Counted from the stretch's first letter, positions 1 through 7,741 are shown. The stretch: DNA of 10,926 nucleotides from GCA-2717185 sp964386465 (GCA_964386465.1 CAYLTU010000200.1:1-10926), one strand, 5' to 3'. A program made the numbers and translations. The notes: generated by a model not told the origin, from the letters alone.

Positions 1-58
1 CCTCGGTTACCGCCAGCAGCTTGTGCCGCACCACGGCGAGGGTCAGGGGATCGATCAT
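1..58 (-). CDS. Hydantoinase B / oxoprolinase B-like subunit, N-terminus only
   Basis: Only the first ~19 codons are in the window; the gene runs off the left edge. The ATG (bases 58-56) overlaps the TGA of the upstream hydantoinase A-like gene (57-55) as ATGA, the arrangement usual for translationally coupled hyuA-hyuB pairs. The start reads MIDPLTLAVVRHKLLAVTE, which fits the conserved N-terminus of HyuB proteins (D-P-hydrophobic-T-L-x-V-hydrophobic-x-x-x-L-x-x-hydrophobic-x-E). HyuB partners HyuA in ATP-dependent opening of hydantoin, 5-oxoproline or related rings. The assignment rests on this short match plus the operon position; the substrate is unknown. Confidence 0.8.
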   Translation of the reverse strand, partial: MIDPLTLAVVRHKLLAVTE

Positions 59-2112
59 TCGCCGCCTCCCGGATTGTTGATGACAAGACTCCCGTAGGAG
101 TCCACTTCGGCCGAGATGCCCGGCGGCAGGGCGACAGTCGTCGACTCGGAGTCGATCAAGGCAGGTCCGGAAATGCGCATAACCGGCGTCAGATCGTCGA
201 ACCAGTATGCCGGTGTTTCCATCCAGCCGCCGAAGTAAACTTCGCGCGAGCCTCGCTTTGCCGCCGCCGGATCGGTTCCTCCAGCCGCGCCGCGCGGCAG
301 CGCGAGATCCGGCAGCGCACCATAGGCGACCAGCCGGCAGGTATCGACGACGATGGCGTCGCGTTCGTGCACATGCTGGTAGAGCGCCGAATAGGCGGCC
401 TCGAAATCCTCGGCGAGCCAGGCGATATCATCGTCCCGGTCGAGGCCGGACAGGCCGACCGGCACATTGTAGACCTGCCGCATATAGCGGCAGTCCGCGA
501 ACAGCTCGAAGTGCATCTGTTCCGCCGCGAATCCTTCATCGGCCAGGATCGTCTGCGCTTCCGCTTCCAAATTCGCGAAGACATCGCGCAGGTCGCCCGT
601 CTTCAGATCCATCATCCGACGGCCATAGGCGCGCTGCAGATCGTGCCGCACATCGGCGGCCAGGAACCCGAGGGCGGACAGCACCGACGCCTCGCGCGGC
701 ACGATGGCGCGGGGAAACTCCAGTTCCAACGCGACCGCCGCCGCATGCAGCCCCCCGGCCCCGCCGAAGGAGAAGATCGTGAATTCGCGCGGGTCGAGCC
801 CCCGGCGTACCGTGTTGGCGCGAATTCCCTCGGCGATGTTGGCGCTCGCCAGGGCGTTGACCGCTTGCGCCGCCGCTTCGACGGAGAGGCCCAGCGGATC
901 GGCGACATGGCGTTGCACCGCCTGGGCCGCCAACTCCCGATCCAGCGCCAGGCGCCCACCGAGAAACGTTTCGGGCGCAATGAGGCCGAGTACGAGGTTG
1001 GCGTCGGTCAGGGTTGGTTGCTCGCCGCCGCGCCCATAGCAGGCCGGTCCCGGCACCGCGCCCGCGCTGTGCGGGCCAAGCGCGAGGATGCCGCCGGGAT
1101 CGATCCAGGCGACACTGCCGCCGCCCGCACCCAGCGTCGAGATATCGAGGGCGGAAACGGCGATTTTCACTTCGTCGAGCTGCGTCGCCTGCCGTTCCAG
1201 CGGTACGCCGCCTTCGATCAGGCAGATGTCCGTGCTGGTCCCGCCCATGTCGTAGGTCACCAGATGGTTCTCTTCGCCCAGCCGCGCGAACAATGCGCCG
1301 GCCATCGCCCCGCCGGCGGGGCCGCTGGTTACCGAACCGACCGCGTGATTGACCGCATGGTCGAGCGGCAACACGCCGCCGGTCGACTGCATCACCAGGA
1401 CCGGCGCGGTCAGTCCTGCTTCACTAAGTTTGTCGGCAAGACGCCGCAGATAGCCGCCAAGCCCCGGCCCGACATAGGCGTTGACCGCCGACGTGCTGAT
1501 CCGATCGTACTCCCCTTCCCGGCTCAACACCTCGTGCGACAGCGAAACGAAGGGTGCCCAACCGCTCTCCGCGACCAGTTCGCGCACGCGCCGCTCATGC
1601 GTTCCGTCACGATGCGCGTTGACGAAAAACACGACCAGGCCTTCCACGCCCGCCTCCCTCAACGAGGCGATAGCGCCCTTCACCGCACCCTCGTCCAGCG
1701 CCGTTTCCACCTCGCCCCGGGCGTTTACCCGCTCCGGCACTTCCAACCGCTCCGGCCTCCTTATCAGCGGCTGCGGGAATGGCGAGCGGATGTCGTAGCG
1801 GTTCTGTTTGCTGCCGTCGCGCAGTTCGATCACATCCCGGAAACCCTTGGTGGTGATCAGCCCCAGCGCCGCGCCCTTGCGTTCGACGACCAAGTTGGTC
1901 GCAACGGTCGAGCCGTGCAGGAACAGGGTCGTGGCACCTAGTAAATCGACGAACCCTTTTCCCATGCCGTCCGCCAAAAGCGACAGACCGTCCATCACGC
2001 CGCGCGACGGATCGTCCGGCGTCGACGGCGTCTTGGACGTGTGCAGCGCGCCGGCATCGTCGATGCAGGCCAAGTCGGTGAACGTGCCGCCGATATCCAC
2101 GCCTATTCGCAT
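55..2112 (-). CDS. Hydantoinase A / oxoprolinase-like subunit (HyuA family)
   Basis: 685 residues, the usual full length for HyuA. Visible signatures of the ASKHA-type ATPase fold are DIGGTFTD at residues 6-13 (phosphate 1 loop), GSVTSGPAGG around 259-268, and DMGGTSTD at 288-295 (second phosphate-binding motif). The three family regions are an N-terminal domain (~4-180), a central hydantoinase A domain (~200-495) and a C-terminal domain (~510-680). Known members, with HyuB, hydrolyse cyclic amides (N-methylhydantoin, 5-oxoproline) or form carboxylase subunits; which applies here cannot be told. The start at 2112 is supported by GGGAG at 2122-2126 (minus strand), 9 bases upstream, and by the motif lying at the expected distance from Met1. 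It is the first gene of a minus-strand operon and is divergent from the aminotransferase operon. Confidence 0.93.
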   Translation of the reverse strand: MRIGVDIGGTFTDLACIDDAGALHTSKTPSTPDDPSRGVMDGLSLLADGMGKGFVDLLGATTLFLHGSTVATNLVVERKGAALGLITTKGFRDVIELRDGSKQNRYDIRSPFPQPLIRRPERLEVPERVNARGEVETALDEGAVKGAIASLREAGVEGLVVFFVNAHRDGTHERRVRELVAESGWAPFVSLSHEVLSREGEYDRISTSAVNAYVGPGLGGYLRRLADKLSEAGLTAPVLVMQSTGGVLPLDHAVNHAVGSVTSGPAGGAMAGALFARLGEENHLVTYDMGGTSTDICLIEGGVPLERQATQLDEVKIAVSALDISTLGAGGGSVAWIDPGGILALGPHSAGAVPGPACYGRGGEQPTLTDANLVLGLIAPETFLGGRLALDRELAAQAVQRHVADPLGLSVEAAAQAVNALASANIAEGIRANTVRRGLDPREFTIFSFGGAGGLHAAAVALELEFPRAIVPREASVLSALGFLAADVRHDLQRAYGRRMMDLKTGDLRDVFANLEAEAQTILADEGFAAEQMHFELFADCRYMRQVYNVPVGLSGLDRDDDIAWLAEDFEAAYSALYQHVHERDAIVVDTCRLVAYGALPDLALPRGAAGGTDPAAAKRGSREVYFGGWMETPAYWFDDLTPVMRISGPALIDSESTTVALPPGISAEVDSYGSLVINNPGGGE

Positions 2113-2126
2113 TACGTAATGCTCCC
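2111..2126 (-). promoter_or_regulatory. hyuA-like translation start: RBS and overlapping 10-bp palindrome
   Basis: On the minus strand, GGGAG (2126-2122) lies 9 bases before the ATG at 2112. The start codon overlaps a perfect palindrome, ATTACGTAAT (2111-2120). The TAA of a short upstream reading frame (2294-2112) overlaps the same ATG as TAATG, so reinitiation is possible. The RBS is seen directly; any operator role for the palindrome is speculative. Confidence 0.4.
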
Positions 2127-2164
2127 GTACGATGGAAGGACTGCGGTATCAGCACCTCCGCCGT

Positions 2165-2262
2165 CCACCCCCACCCTCCCCCATCCAGGGGGAGGGGAAC
2201 ATAAATTAGAGTTGCCACATTTTCCCCTTCCCCCCTGGAGGGGGAAGGTTGGGATGGGGGGG
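2165..2262. repeat. Pair of GC-rich palindromes in inverted orientation
   Basis: Two near-identical units face each other. Unit 1 has CCCTCCCCC (2174-2182), a 5-base loop and GGGGGAGGG (2188-2196), preceded by a C-rich CCACCCCCA tail. Unit 2 has CCTTCCCCC (2226-2234), a 5-base loop and GGGGGAAGG (2240-2248), followed by a G-rich tail (2249-2262). Unit 2 read on the other strand matches unit 1 including its tail, so the pair also forms one long imperfect inverted repeat around an AT-rich centre (2198-2223). This resembles the CCCTCCCCC-type intergenic palindromes dispersed in many alphaproteobacterial genomes; that family assignment is from memory. The pair lies in the divergent region between hyuA and the aminotransferase operon, so it could affect transcription of either. 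Confidence 0.8.
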
Positions 2263-2343
2263 AATGCGCCAGCATGTCTTACACCGATCCGCATGCGCGC
2301 CTGTCTCCTCGGTCAGGGGTTCACCCGGCGCGGCAACGCCGGT

Positions 2344-2372
2344 TTGGCAGTCCCGCTGGACTAAGCTAGCCT
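2344..2372 (+). promoter_or_regulatory. Possible sigma70-type promoter for the aminotransferase operon
   Basis: TTGGCA (2344-2349; 5 of 6 to the -35 consensus) is followed after 17 bases by TAGCCT (2367-2372; 3 of 6 to the -10 consensus). This would start transcription near 2379, about 30 bases before the chosen ATG. The -35 and spacing are good and the -10 is poor, so this is only a candidate. The rest of 2113-2410 holds the palindrome pair and a short minus-strand reading frame (2294-2112). Confidence 0.3.
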
Positions 2373-2410
2373 GTCAAACGAGAGAGGCGATGACAACCAG
2401 GGGCGGATCC

Positions 2411-3733
2411 ATGTCTGAAATGCCGGTTTCGCAGGCGTTGTACGACCGCGCGCTAAAGGTCATGCCCGGCGGCAACACCCGCACCACGGTCTATATGAAG
2501 CCGCATCCGTTCTACGCGGCGCACGGCAAAGGCTGCCGCCTGACGGATGCGGAAGGGGTCGAGCGGATCGACTTCACCAACAACTACAACTCACTGATTC
2601 ACGGCCACGCCCACCCGGCGATCAATGCGGCGGTGCGAGACCAGATCGAGCGCGGCTCCGCTTTCCCCATGGCGACCGAGCTGGAAATCCGCTTCGCGGA
2701 GTTGCTGTGCGAGCGGATCGGGTCGTTCGAGCAAATACGGTTCTGCAATTCCGGCTCCGAGGCGGTGATGATGGCCCTGAAAGCCGCGCGCGCCTTTACG
2801 GAAAAGCCGAAAATCGCCAAATGCGAAGGCGCCTATCACGGCAGTTACGATTTCGCCGAGGTCAGCCTCGATTCGACCCCGGAGAGCTGGGGCAACGCCG
2901 ACCCGAAATCCGTCGCCTACGCCAAGGGGACGCCGCAGAGCGTGCTCGACGAAGTCATCGTCATCCCCTTCAACAAACCGGACGAGGCGGAACGCATCCT
3001 GCGCGCCAACGCGAACACGCTGGCCTGCGTCGTCATCGACCTGATGCCGAACCGCGCCGGGCTGATCCCCGCGACGCCGGACTTCATCGAAATGCTGCAG
3101 CGTGTCCGCGAAGACACCGGCGTCCTGATCGTACTGGACGAAGTCATCACCTTGCGCCTGGGCTATGGCGGCGGACAGCAGGTCTTCGGTATCACGCCGG
3201 ACCTGTCGGCGATCGGCAAGATCATCGGCGGCGGCTACCCGGTCGGCGCCGTAGGCGGTTCGGCGGAGGTGATGTCAGTCTTCGATCCGCGGCAAACAAA
3301 AACCCCACTACCTCATGGCGGCACCTTCAACGCCAACCCCATCACCATGGTCGCCGGCGAGGCGGCGATGCGGCACTATGGGCAAGACGAGATCGACCGG
3401 CTCGGCGCGCTGGGCGACCGCGTGCGGGAAGGCATCGCGGCGGCCTTCACCGAAGCGGGACTGCCGGGGCAGGTGACCGGACTCGGCTCATTACTGCGCA
3501 TCCATGTGCACAACCGGGCGCTCAGCGACTACCGCTCCTCGCTGATGAGCCCGCAGGAGAAGGCCCAGTTGACCGCGATCCTGCGGCACATGCGCGACGA
3601 CGGCATTTTCGTCAACGAACGCGGCGTCTGCTCGCTCTCGACCCCGATGGGCGAGACCGAGATCGACGCCTTCCTCGACTGTTTCCGTGGCGCCTTGCAC
3701 GCCGTCGGCGACGCGACACGGGCAGCGGAATAA
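2411..3733 (+). CDS. Class III aminotransferase, glutamate-1-semialdehyde aminomutase-like
   Basis: 440 residues from the chosen ATG, close to the ~430 of GSA aminomutases. PLP-site features are SGSEA at 114-118 (cofactor phosphate), YHG at 142-144 (ring stacking), LDEV around 242-245 with Asp243 for the pyridine nitrogen, and AIGKIIGGG with Lys270 as the Schiff-base lysine. GGTFNANP at 303-310 is also family-typical. The frame is open upstream to 2249, but that part overlaps the repeat and lacks family similarity. An alternative ATG at 2390 has GAGAGG only 2 bases away, whereas the ATG at 2411 has AGGGG at a 7-base spacing and begins just before the conserved ALYDRA..VMPGG segment. It leads an operon with a second aminotransferase 12 bases downstream. 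This context, rather than tetrapyrrole genes, argues for a catabolic transaminase or aminomutase, not heme synthesis. Substrate unknown. Confidence 0.9.
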   Translation: MSEMPVSQALYDRALKVMPGGNTRTTVYMKPHPFYAAHGKGCRLTDAEGVERIDFTNNYNSLIHGHAHPAINAAVRDQIERGSAFPMATELEIRFAELLCERIGSFEQIRFCNSGSEAVMMALKAARAFTEKPKIAKCEGAYHGSYDFAEVSLDSTPESWGNADPKSVAYAKGTPQSVLDEVIVIPFNKPDEAERILRANANTLACVVIDLMPNRAGLIPATPDFIEMLQRVREDTGVLIVLDEVITLRLGYGGGQQVFGITPDLSAIGKIIGGGYPVGAVGGSAEVMSVFDPRQTKTPLPHGGTFNANPITMVAGEAAMRHYGQDEIDRLGALGDRVREGIAAAFTEAGLPGQVTGLGSLLRIHVHNRALSDYRSSLMSPQEKAQLTAILRHMRDDGIFVNERGVCSLSTPMGETEIDAFLDCFRGALHAVGDATRAAE

Positions 3734-3745
3734 AGGGAGAAAAAA

Positions 3746-4666
3746 ATGTCCAACGATTGGGTGGTTTGGCTGAACGGGCGCATCGTGCCGGAAACCGAGG
3801 CGCTGGTGCCGATCCGCGACCGGGGCTTCAAATATGGGGACGGGGCGTTCGACACGACGCGCACCTTCGGCCATCGCATCTTCAAGCTCGACGAGCATCT
3901 AGACCGGTTCTATCGCTCGCTCAACTACCTGCAGATCGATCCCGGGGTCTCGCGCGAGACGATCATGAATGCGACCGAGGAAGTCGCCGCGCATAATCTC
4001 AAAAATGTCGGCGCGGACGAGGATATCTGGCTGACGCAGCGCGTGACCCGCGGCATGGACCCGGCGGACAAACAGCGCTGGCCGGATTATCCGGAGCGTA
4101 CGGTGATCGTCGAGTCGCGTCCCCTGCCCTTGCGCGAACGCGGTCGTCTGTACCGCGAAGGGATCAAGGTCATGACCGCGTCGGTACGCCGCCCGCCGCC
4201 GGACACGATGAGCCCGCGCGCCAAGACGCACAACTATCTGAACCTGATCCTCGCCGAACTGGAGGTGAAGGCGCGCGACCCGGAGGCGTGGCCCTGCCTG
4301 CTCGACACCAACGGCAATCTGGCCGAAGGCAAGGGTAGCAACCTGTTTGTCGTGAAAGACGGTGCACTGCTGACGCCGAAGGAACGCTACGTCCTTCCCG
4401 GCGTCAGCCGCCAGACGACGATGGATCTGGCGCGGGAGGCCGGGATGAGCGTCGAGGAAGCGGATCTCGACGTCTTCGAGGCGGTCAACGCCGACGAGGT
4501 CTTCATCACCTCTACCAGCTTCTGCATCTGCCCGGTCAGCAGCGTAAATGGGTCGACCATCGGCGACGGGGCTGTTCCCGGCCCTGTCACGAAGCAACTC
4601 ATCGACGCCTACGTCGACTATGTCGACTGCGACTGGTACGGCCAGTATCTGAAACACTCGAATTAG
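3746..4666 (+). CDS. Class IV aminotransferase (BCAT / D-amino-acid transaminase-like)
   Basis: 306 residues, the normal size of fold-type IV PLP transaminases. Residues 23-39 (IRDRGFKYGDGAFDTTR) match the conserved N-terminal segment. SPRAKTHNYLN holds the PLP lysine Lys160. NLAEGKGSNLF supplies Glu194, which contacts the pyridine nitrogen. TSTSF at 255-259 followed by PVSSVNG forms the C-terminal phosphate-binding loop. The RBS GGGAG ends 6 bases before the ATG and the gene begins 12 bases after the upstream aminotransferase, so both are almost certainly co-transcribed. Family members act on branched-chain amino acids, D-amino acids, 4-amino-4-deoxychorismate or (R)-amines; the residues visible here do not settle which. 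Pairing with a class III enzyme suggests sequential or alternative transamination in one pathway. Confidence 0.9.
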   Translation: MSNDWVVWLNGRIVPETEALVPIRDRGFKYGDGAFDTTRTFGHRIFKLDEHLDRFYRSLNYLQIDPGVSRETIMNATEEVAAHNLKNVGADEDIWLTQRVTRGMDPADKQRWPDYPERTVIVESRPLPLRERGRLYREGIKVMTASVRRPPPDTMSPRAKTHNYLNLILAELEVKARDPEAWPCLLDTNGNLAEGKGSNLFVVKDGALLTPKERYVLPGVSRQTTMDLAREAGMSVEEADLDVFEAVNADEVFITSTSFCICPVSSVNGSTIGDGAVPGPVTKQLIDAYVDYVDCDWYGQYLKHSN

Positions 4667-4677
4667 GGGACGAGGCG

Positions 4678-5520
4678 ATGACCGAACTGACCGTGCTGCT
4701 CGACGGCATCTATTTCGGCGAGGGCCCGCGCTGGCGGGACGGGTATCTGTACCTGTCCGATTTCTACGCGCACGAGGTGCTGCGGGTCGATCCGGACGGC
4801 AACCGCGAACGGGTCGCGCACGTTCCGAACCAGCCATCGGGCCTCGGCTGGCTTCCCGATGGAACGATGCTGATCGTGTCCATGAAGGATCGGAAGCTGC
4901 TGAAACTGACCGGCGACGGCCTCGCCGAGCATGCCGACCTGTCTTCCGTCGCGGGTTATCATTGCAACGACATGGTGGTGAGCGCCGAGGGCCGCGCCTA
5001 TGTCGGCAATTTCGGATACGACCATTACAACGAGCCGGAGGAAAAGACGGCGGATCTGGCCCGGGTCGACCCCGACGGGTCGGTGCACCGCGCGGCGACC
5101 GGCCTGAAATTCCCCAACGGCAGCATCATCACACCGGACGGCAAGACCCTGGTCGTCGGCGAGACGCGCGGCAACCGGCTGACCGCCTGGGACATCGGAG
5201 CGGACGGCGCCCTGTCGAACCGGCGGATCTGGGCGGATCTCGGCGAAAACTTCCCCGACGGTATCTGCCTGGACGAAGAAGGCGCCATCTGGGTCGCCGA
5301 TCCGCGCCTCAAGGAAACGATCCGCGTGCGCGAGGGCGGCGAGGTCACGCACCGGATCCCGACCGGCGACCTCGGCTCCTACGCCTGCATGCTGGGGGGT
5401 GACGACCGGAAGACGCTGTTCATCTGCACCGCCGCCGGTTCCGGCCCCGGCGCGGCGGAGGCGCGCAAGGGCCGGATCGAGTATTGCCGAGTCGCGGTGC
5501 CGGGGACGGGATTGCCCTAG
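4678..5520 (+). CDS. SMP-30/gluconolactonase/LRE-family hydrolase
   Basis: 280 residues forming a six-bladed propeller by family. The metal-site residues of SMP-30 lactonases appear in order: Glu15 in GEGPRW, Asn97 in CND, Asn147 in FPNGS and Asp194 in FPDGI, all at the expected spacing, so the protein should bind a divalent metal and be active. Repeated DPDG/TPDGK/DEEG turns mark the blades. No signal peptide is visible, so it is probably cytoplasmic. The start lies 11 bases after the class IV aminotransferase stop, with GGGGACGAGG just upstream, as third gene of the operon. Family members hydrolyse sugar lactones or other lactones and esters. In this operon a cyclic product of amine or amino-acid breakdown is a reasonable guess only. 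Confidence 0.9.
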   Translation: MTELTVLLDGIYFGEGPRWRDGYLYLSDFYAHEVLRVDPDGNRERVAHVPNQPSGLGWLPDGTMLIVSMKDRKLLKLTGDGLAEHADLSSVAGYHCNDMVVSAEGRAYVGNFGYDHYNEPEEKTADLARVDPDGSVHRAATGLKFPNGSIITPDGKTLVVGETRGNRLTAWDIGADGALSNRRIWADLGENFPDGICLDEEGAIWVADPRLKETIRVREGGEVTHRIPTGDLGSYACMLGGDDRKTLFICTAAGSGPGAAEARKGRIEYCRVAVPGTGLP

Positions 5521-5557
5521 TTTTTAGCGTCCCGGCCGTCGCGACCGCCACCCTATC

Positions 5558-6427
5558 TCAATCCGCATCTTCCTTGCGATGCGTCAGCTGCGGCACCGGT
5601 TCGAAGGATTCGTAGACCGGGCGGTAGCTCTTCTCGTCGAGGAACTGCTTGAGGCCTTCGTGGTAGGAGCTCTGCATGTTGAAGCGCGCGTCGTGGAAGC
5701 GAATCGCCATGTTCTTCTCCATCAGATAGTCGAAGGCCTGGCCGTGATCCATGGTGCGTACCTGCCGGACCGCCTGTTTGGTCGCGCGCAGCACAGCCGG
5801 ACTTTTCTTCATCAGCACGTCCGCCAGTTTCTCGACTTCCGCTTCCAGATCCTCGTGCGGCACGACTTTGTCCACAAGACCGATGCGCTCCGCCTCGTGC
5901 CCGTCAAACGCCTCGCCGGTGCAGGAATAGTACAGCGCACGGCGCGGCAGGCAGGCGTCGGCGACCAGCTTGGAGACCAAGGCGCCCGGCAGAATTCCCC
6001 AATTGACCTCGCTCAGCGAGAAGGTCGCGTTGTCAGCGGTGATCGCGAAATCCGTGGAGAGCAGCTGCATGAAGGCGCCGCCGACGCAGAAGCCTTCGAT
6101 CATCGCTATGGTCGGCTTGTCGTAATTCCATAACCGTTCGAACCGCCAACGGTTCGCCGCCGCCTGTGCCTTCTTGCTTTCCGCCGGCTTGTCTTCCAGC
6201 TCGCGGAAGAACTTCTTCAAGTCCTGCCCGGCGCTGAAATTCCCACCCATGCCACCGATCACGACAAGTTTGGTTTCCGAATCGGACTCGAGCATCTCCA
6301 GCGCCTCGTCCATGTCGTAGTGGAGCTGCGGGCTCATGGCGTTCTTCTTCTCGGGCCGGTTCAGATAGAGCCAGGAAATGCCGTCACGCTGCTTGACGAC
6401 CACATTTTCGAATTTGCTGAAATCCAT
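5558..6427 (-). CDS. Crotonase (enoyl-CoA hydratase/isomerase), HCHL-like
   Basis: 289 residues. The crotonase core has NRPEKKNAMSP at 23-33, the first oxyanion-loop segment SAGQDL at 65-70, the second in EGFCVGGAF around 111-119, and the acidic position Glu140 within ATFSLSEVNWGILPG. The SE-x-NWGI-x-PG-x-LVSK stretch, NAMSP near the N-terminus and a late KQFLDEKS segment recall p-hydroxycinnamoyl-CoA hydratase/lyase (feruloyl-CoA to vanillin), where the Glu and the Trp three residues later (Trp143 here) belong to the active site. Gln68 replaces the Met I recall in HCHL, so the substrate may differ. The start has AAGGA about 8 bases upstream on the minus strand. It is convergent with the SMP-30 gene (37-base gap) and divergent from the acyl-CoA dehydrogenase. 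No feruloyl-CoA synthetase or vanillin dehydrogenase is visible nearby. Confidence 0.9.
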   Translation of the reverse strand: MDFSKFENVVVKQRDGISWLYLNRPEKKNAMSPQLHYDMDEALEMLESDSETKLVVIGGMGGNFSAGQDLKKFFRELEDKPAESKKAQAAANRWRFERLWNYDKPTIAMIEGFCVGGAFMQLLSTDFAITADNATFSLSEVNWGILPGALVSKLVADACLPRRALYYSCTGEAFDGHEAERIGLVDKVVPHEDLEAEVEKLADVLMKKSPAVLRATKQAVRQVRTMDHGQAFDYLMEKNMAIRFHDARFNMQSSYHEGLKQFLDEKSYRPVYESFEPVPQLTHRKEDAD

Positions 6428-6548
6428 CGCGCGTTCCTTTCCGGTTGCGGCGTTTCGTCATTCTGGCGCGTCGCGCCCGCCGTCACAACTTCGCCTACGC
6501 CGCCGCGCAAGGTTATGATGGCAATTCCACTGAACGGACGACAGACGA
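6428..6548. promoter_or_regulatory. Divergent promoter region between crotonase and acyl-CoA dehydrogenase
   Basis: This 121-base gap must hold the start signals of both genes. On the plus strand TATGAT (6514-6519; 5 of 6 to the -10 consensus) lies 30 bases before the dehydrogenase ATG, but the -35 candidate (TTCGCC, 6490-6495, 18-base spacer) is weak. On the minus strand only the crotonase RBS (about 6435-6443) is clear. The dehydrogenase itself has no strong Shine-Dalgarno sequence. No clear operator dyad was seen. Confidence 0.4.
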
Positions 6549-7709
6549 ATGGATTTCACCCTCCCCGAAGAACTGCGAATGCTGCGCGAAACGCTGCGGC
6601 GTTTTATCGACGACGAAATCATCCCCCACGAACGCGACTCCTATGACGGCCCGGAGCTGAAACCGGAATACCGGGAAAAGTGGGAGGCCCGCGCACGTGA
6701 GCTGGGCATCTGGCAGATCGACGTGCCGGAGGAATATGGCGGCATGGGCATGGGACTGCTGGCCAGGGTCGTGGTTTGGGAGGAAACCGGCCGCACCATC
6801 GCTTTCCCGCGCCGCAAGGCCTGGATCTTCGGCCACGACGTTAGCCCGATCCTGCTGCAGTTCCTGCGCGATGATCAGAAAGACAAATATCTCTGGCCGA
6901 TTATCCGAGGCGAGAAGCAGACGTCGATCGCGCAGACCGAGCCGGATGCCGGCGGCGACGCCGCGGGGATCCGTACTTCGGCCGTTCGCGACGGCGACCA
7001 TTATGTCATCAACGGTATGAAGCGCTTCATCACCAACGGCGACAAGGCGGATTTCTTCAAGGTCACCTGCGTGACCGACAAAGAGAAAGGCGCGCGCGGC
7101 GGCATTTCCTGCATCCTGGTGGACGCGGACACGCCGGGCGTCGAGGTCCTGCGCCGGCAGGAAACCGTGATGGACGACCGGCCCTGCGAAATCGGTTTCA
7201 CCGACGTCCGGGTGCCGGCCGAGAACATCATCGGCGCGGAAGGTGACGGCTTCAAAATCGCGCAGACCTGGATCACCTTCGGCCGCATCCGGCACGGCGC
7301 GCTCGGAATCGGCGTCATGGAGCGCTGCCTCGAACTCGCCGCCGGCTACGCGAAGCAGCGGGTGACCTTCGGCAAACCGTTGGCCGAGCGGCAGGCGATC
7401 CAGTGGCCGTTGGTCGATATCTATTCGGACATCCAGATGATGCGGCCCCTGGTCTACAAGACGGCGCACCGTTACGACCTCGGCGAGGATATCCGCTACG
7501 ACTCCTACCTCTGCAAATATCTCGGCGACCGAAAGGGCTACGAGGCGGCGGACCGTTGCCTGCAGATCTTCGGCGGCATGGGGCTGACGACCGACTTCCC
7601 GATCGAGAAGCTATGGCGCGACATGCGCTCGATGATGATCACCGAAGGGCCGGAAGAGGTACTGCGGATGGCCCTGGCGCGTCATGTTCTGAACGAATAT
7701 GGCAACTAG
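6549..7709 (+). CDS. Acyl-CoA dehydrogenase family flavoprotein
   Basis: 386 residues, full length for the family. An N-terminal helical domain (~1-115) is followed by the middle beta domain with the FAD/substrate motif AQTEPDAGGD (128-137) and ITNGDKADF around 161-169, then a C-terminal helical domain with the typical QRVTFGKPLAERQAIQW segment (270-286) and QIFGGMGLT (339-347). MITEGPEEVLRMALAR contains Glu366, at the position of the catalytic base in medium- and short-chain enzymes. It oxidises an acyl-CoA to the 2-enoyl-CoA with FAD and electron-transfer flavoprotein; chain type unknown. The divergent crotonase could act on its product. The stop TAG (7707-7709) is made partly by the inserted element downstream; without the element the stop would read TAA, giving the same protein end. 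Confidence 0.93.
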   Translation: MDFTLPEELRMLRETLRRFIDDEIIPHERDSYDGPELKPEYREKWEARARELGIWQIDVPEEYGGMGMGLLARVVVWEETGRTIAFPRRKAWIFGHDVSPILLQFLRDDQKDKYLWPIIRGEKQTSIAQTEPDAGGDAAGIRTSAVRDGDHYVINGMKRFITNGDKADFFKVTCVTDKEKGARGGISCILVDADTPGVEVLRRQETVMDDRPCEIGFTDVRVPAENIIGAEGDGFKIAQTWITFGRIRHGALGIGVMERCLELAAGYAKQRVTFGKPLAERQAIQWPLVDIYSDIQMMRPLVYKTAHRYDLGEDIRYDSYLCKYLGDRKGYEAADRCLQIFGGMGLTTDFPIEKLWRDMRSMMITEGPEEVLRMALARHVLNEYGN

Positions 7710-7741
7710 TACCCCCTATCAGGATTAGATGCGTCATGAGA
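7709..7741 (+). repeat. Left terminal inverted repeat of the MITE-like element
   Basis: 33 bases identical to the reverse complement of 7942-7974. Its first base is the third base of the acyl-CoA dehydrogenase stop codon. Confidence 0.95.

Noticed and set aside
367..1941. A 524-codon plus-strand open frame opposite hyuA
   Set aside because: It is an antisense shadow of the clearly conserved HyuA frame, with no protein-family features of its own. The same applies to the long frame at 2707-3996 across the aminotransferases.
2411..3733. The GSA-aminomutase-like gene as hemL (heme biosynthesis)
   Set aside because: Its operon partners are a class IV aminotransferase and an SMP-30 hydrolase. Alphaproteobacteria normally make 5-aminolevulinate with HemA (ALA synthase), so a catabolic paralogue is more likely.
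5508..5557. Intrinsic terminator after the SMP-30 gene (TTTTT at 5521-5525)
   Set aside because: The only stem before the T-run is GGG/CCC around ATTG, 3 bp, which is too weak. The GC-rich sequence after the T-run does not form a stem followed by Ts on either strand.
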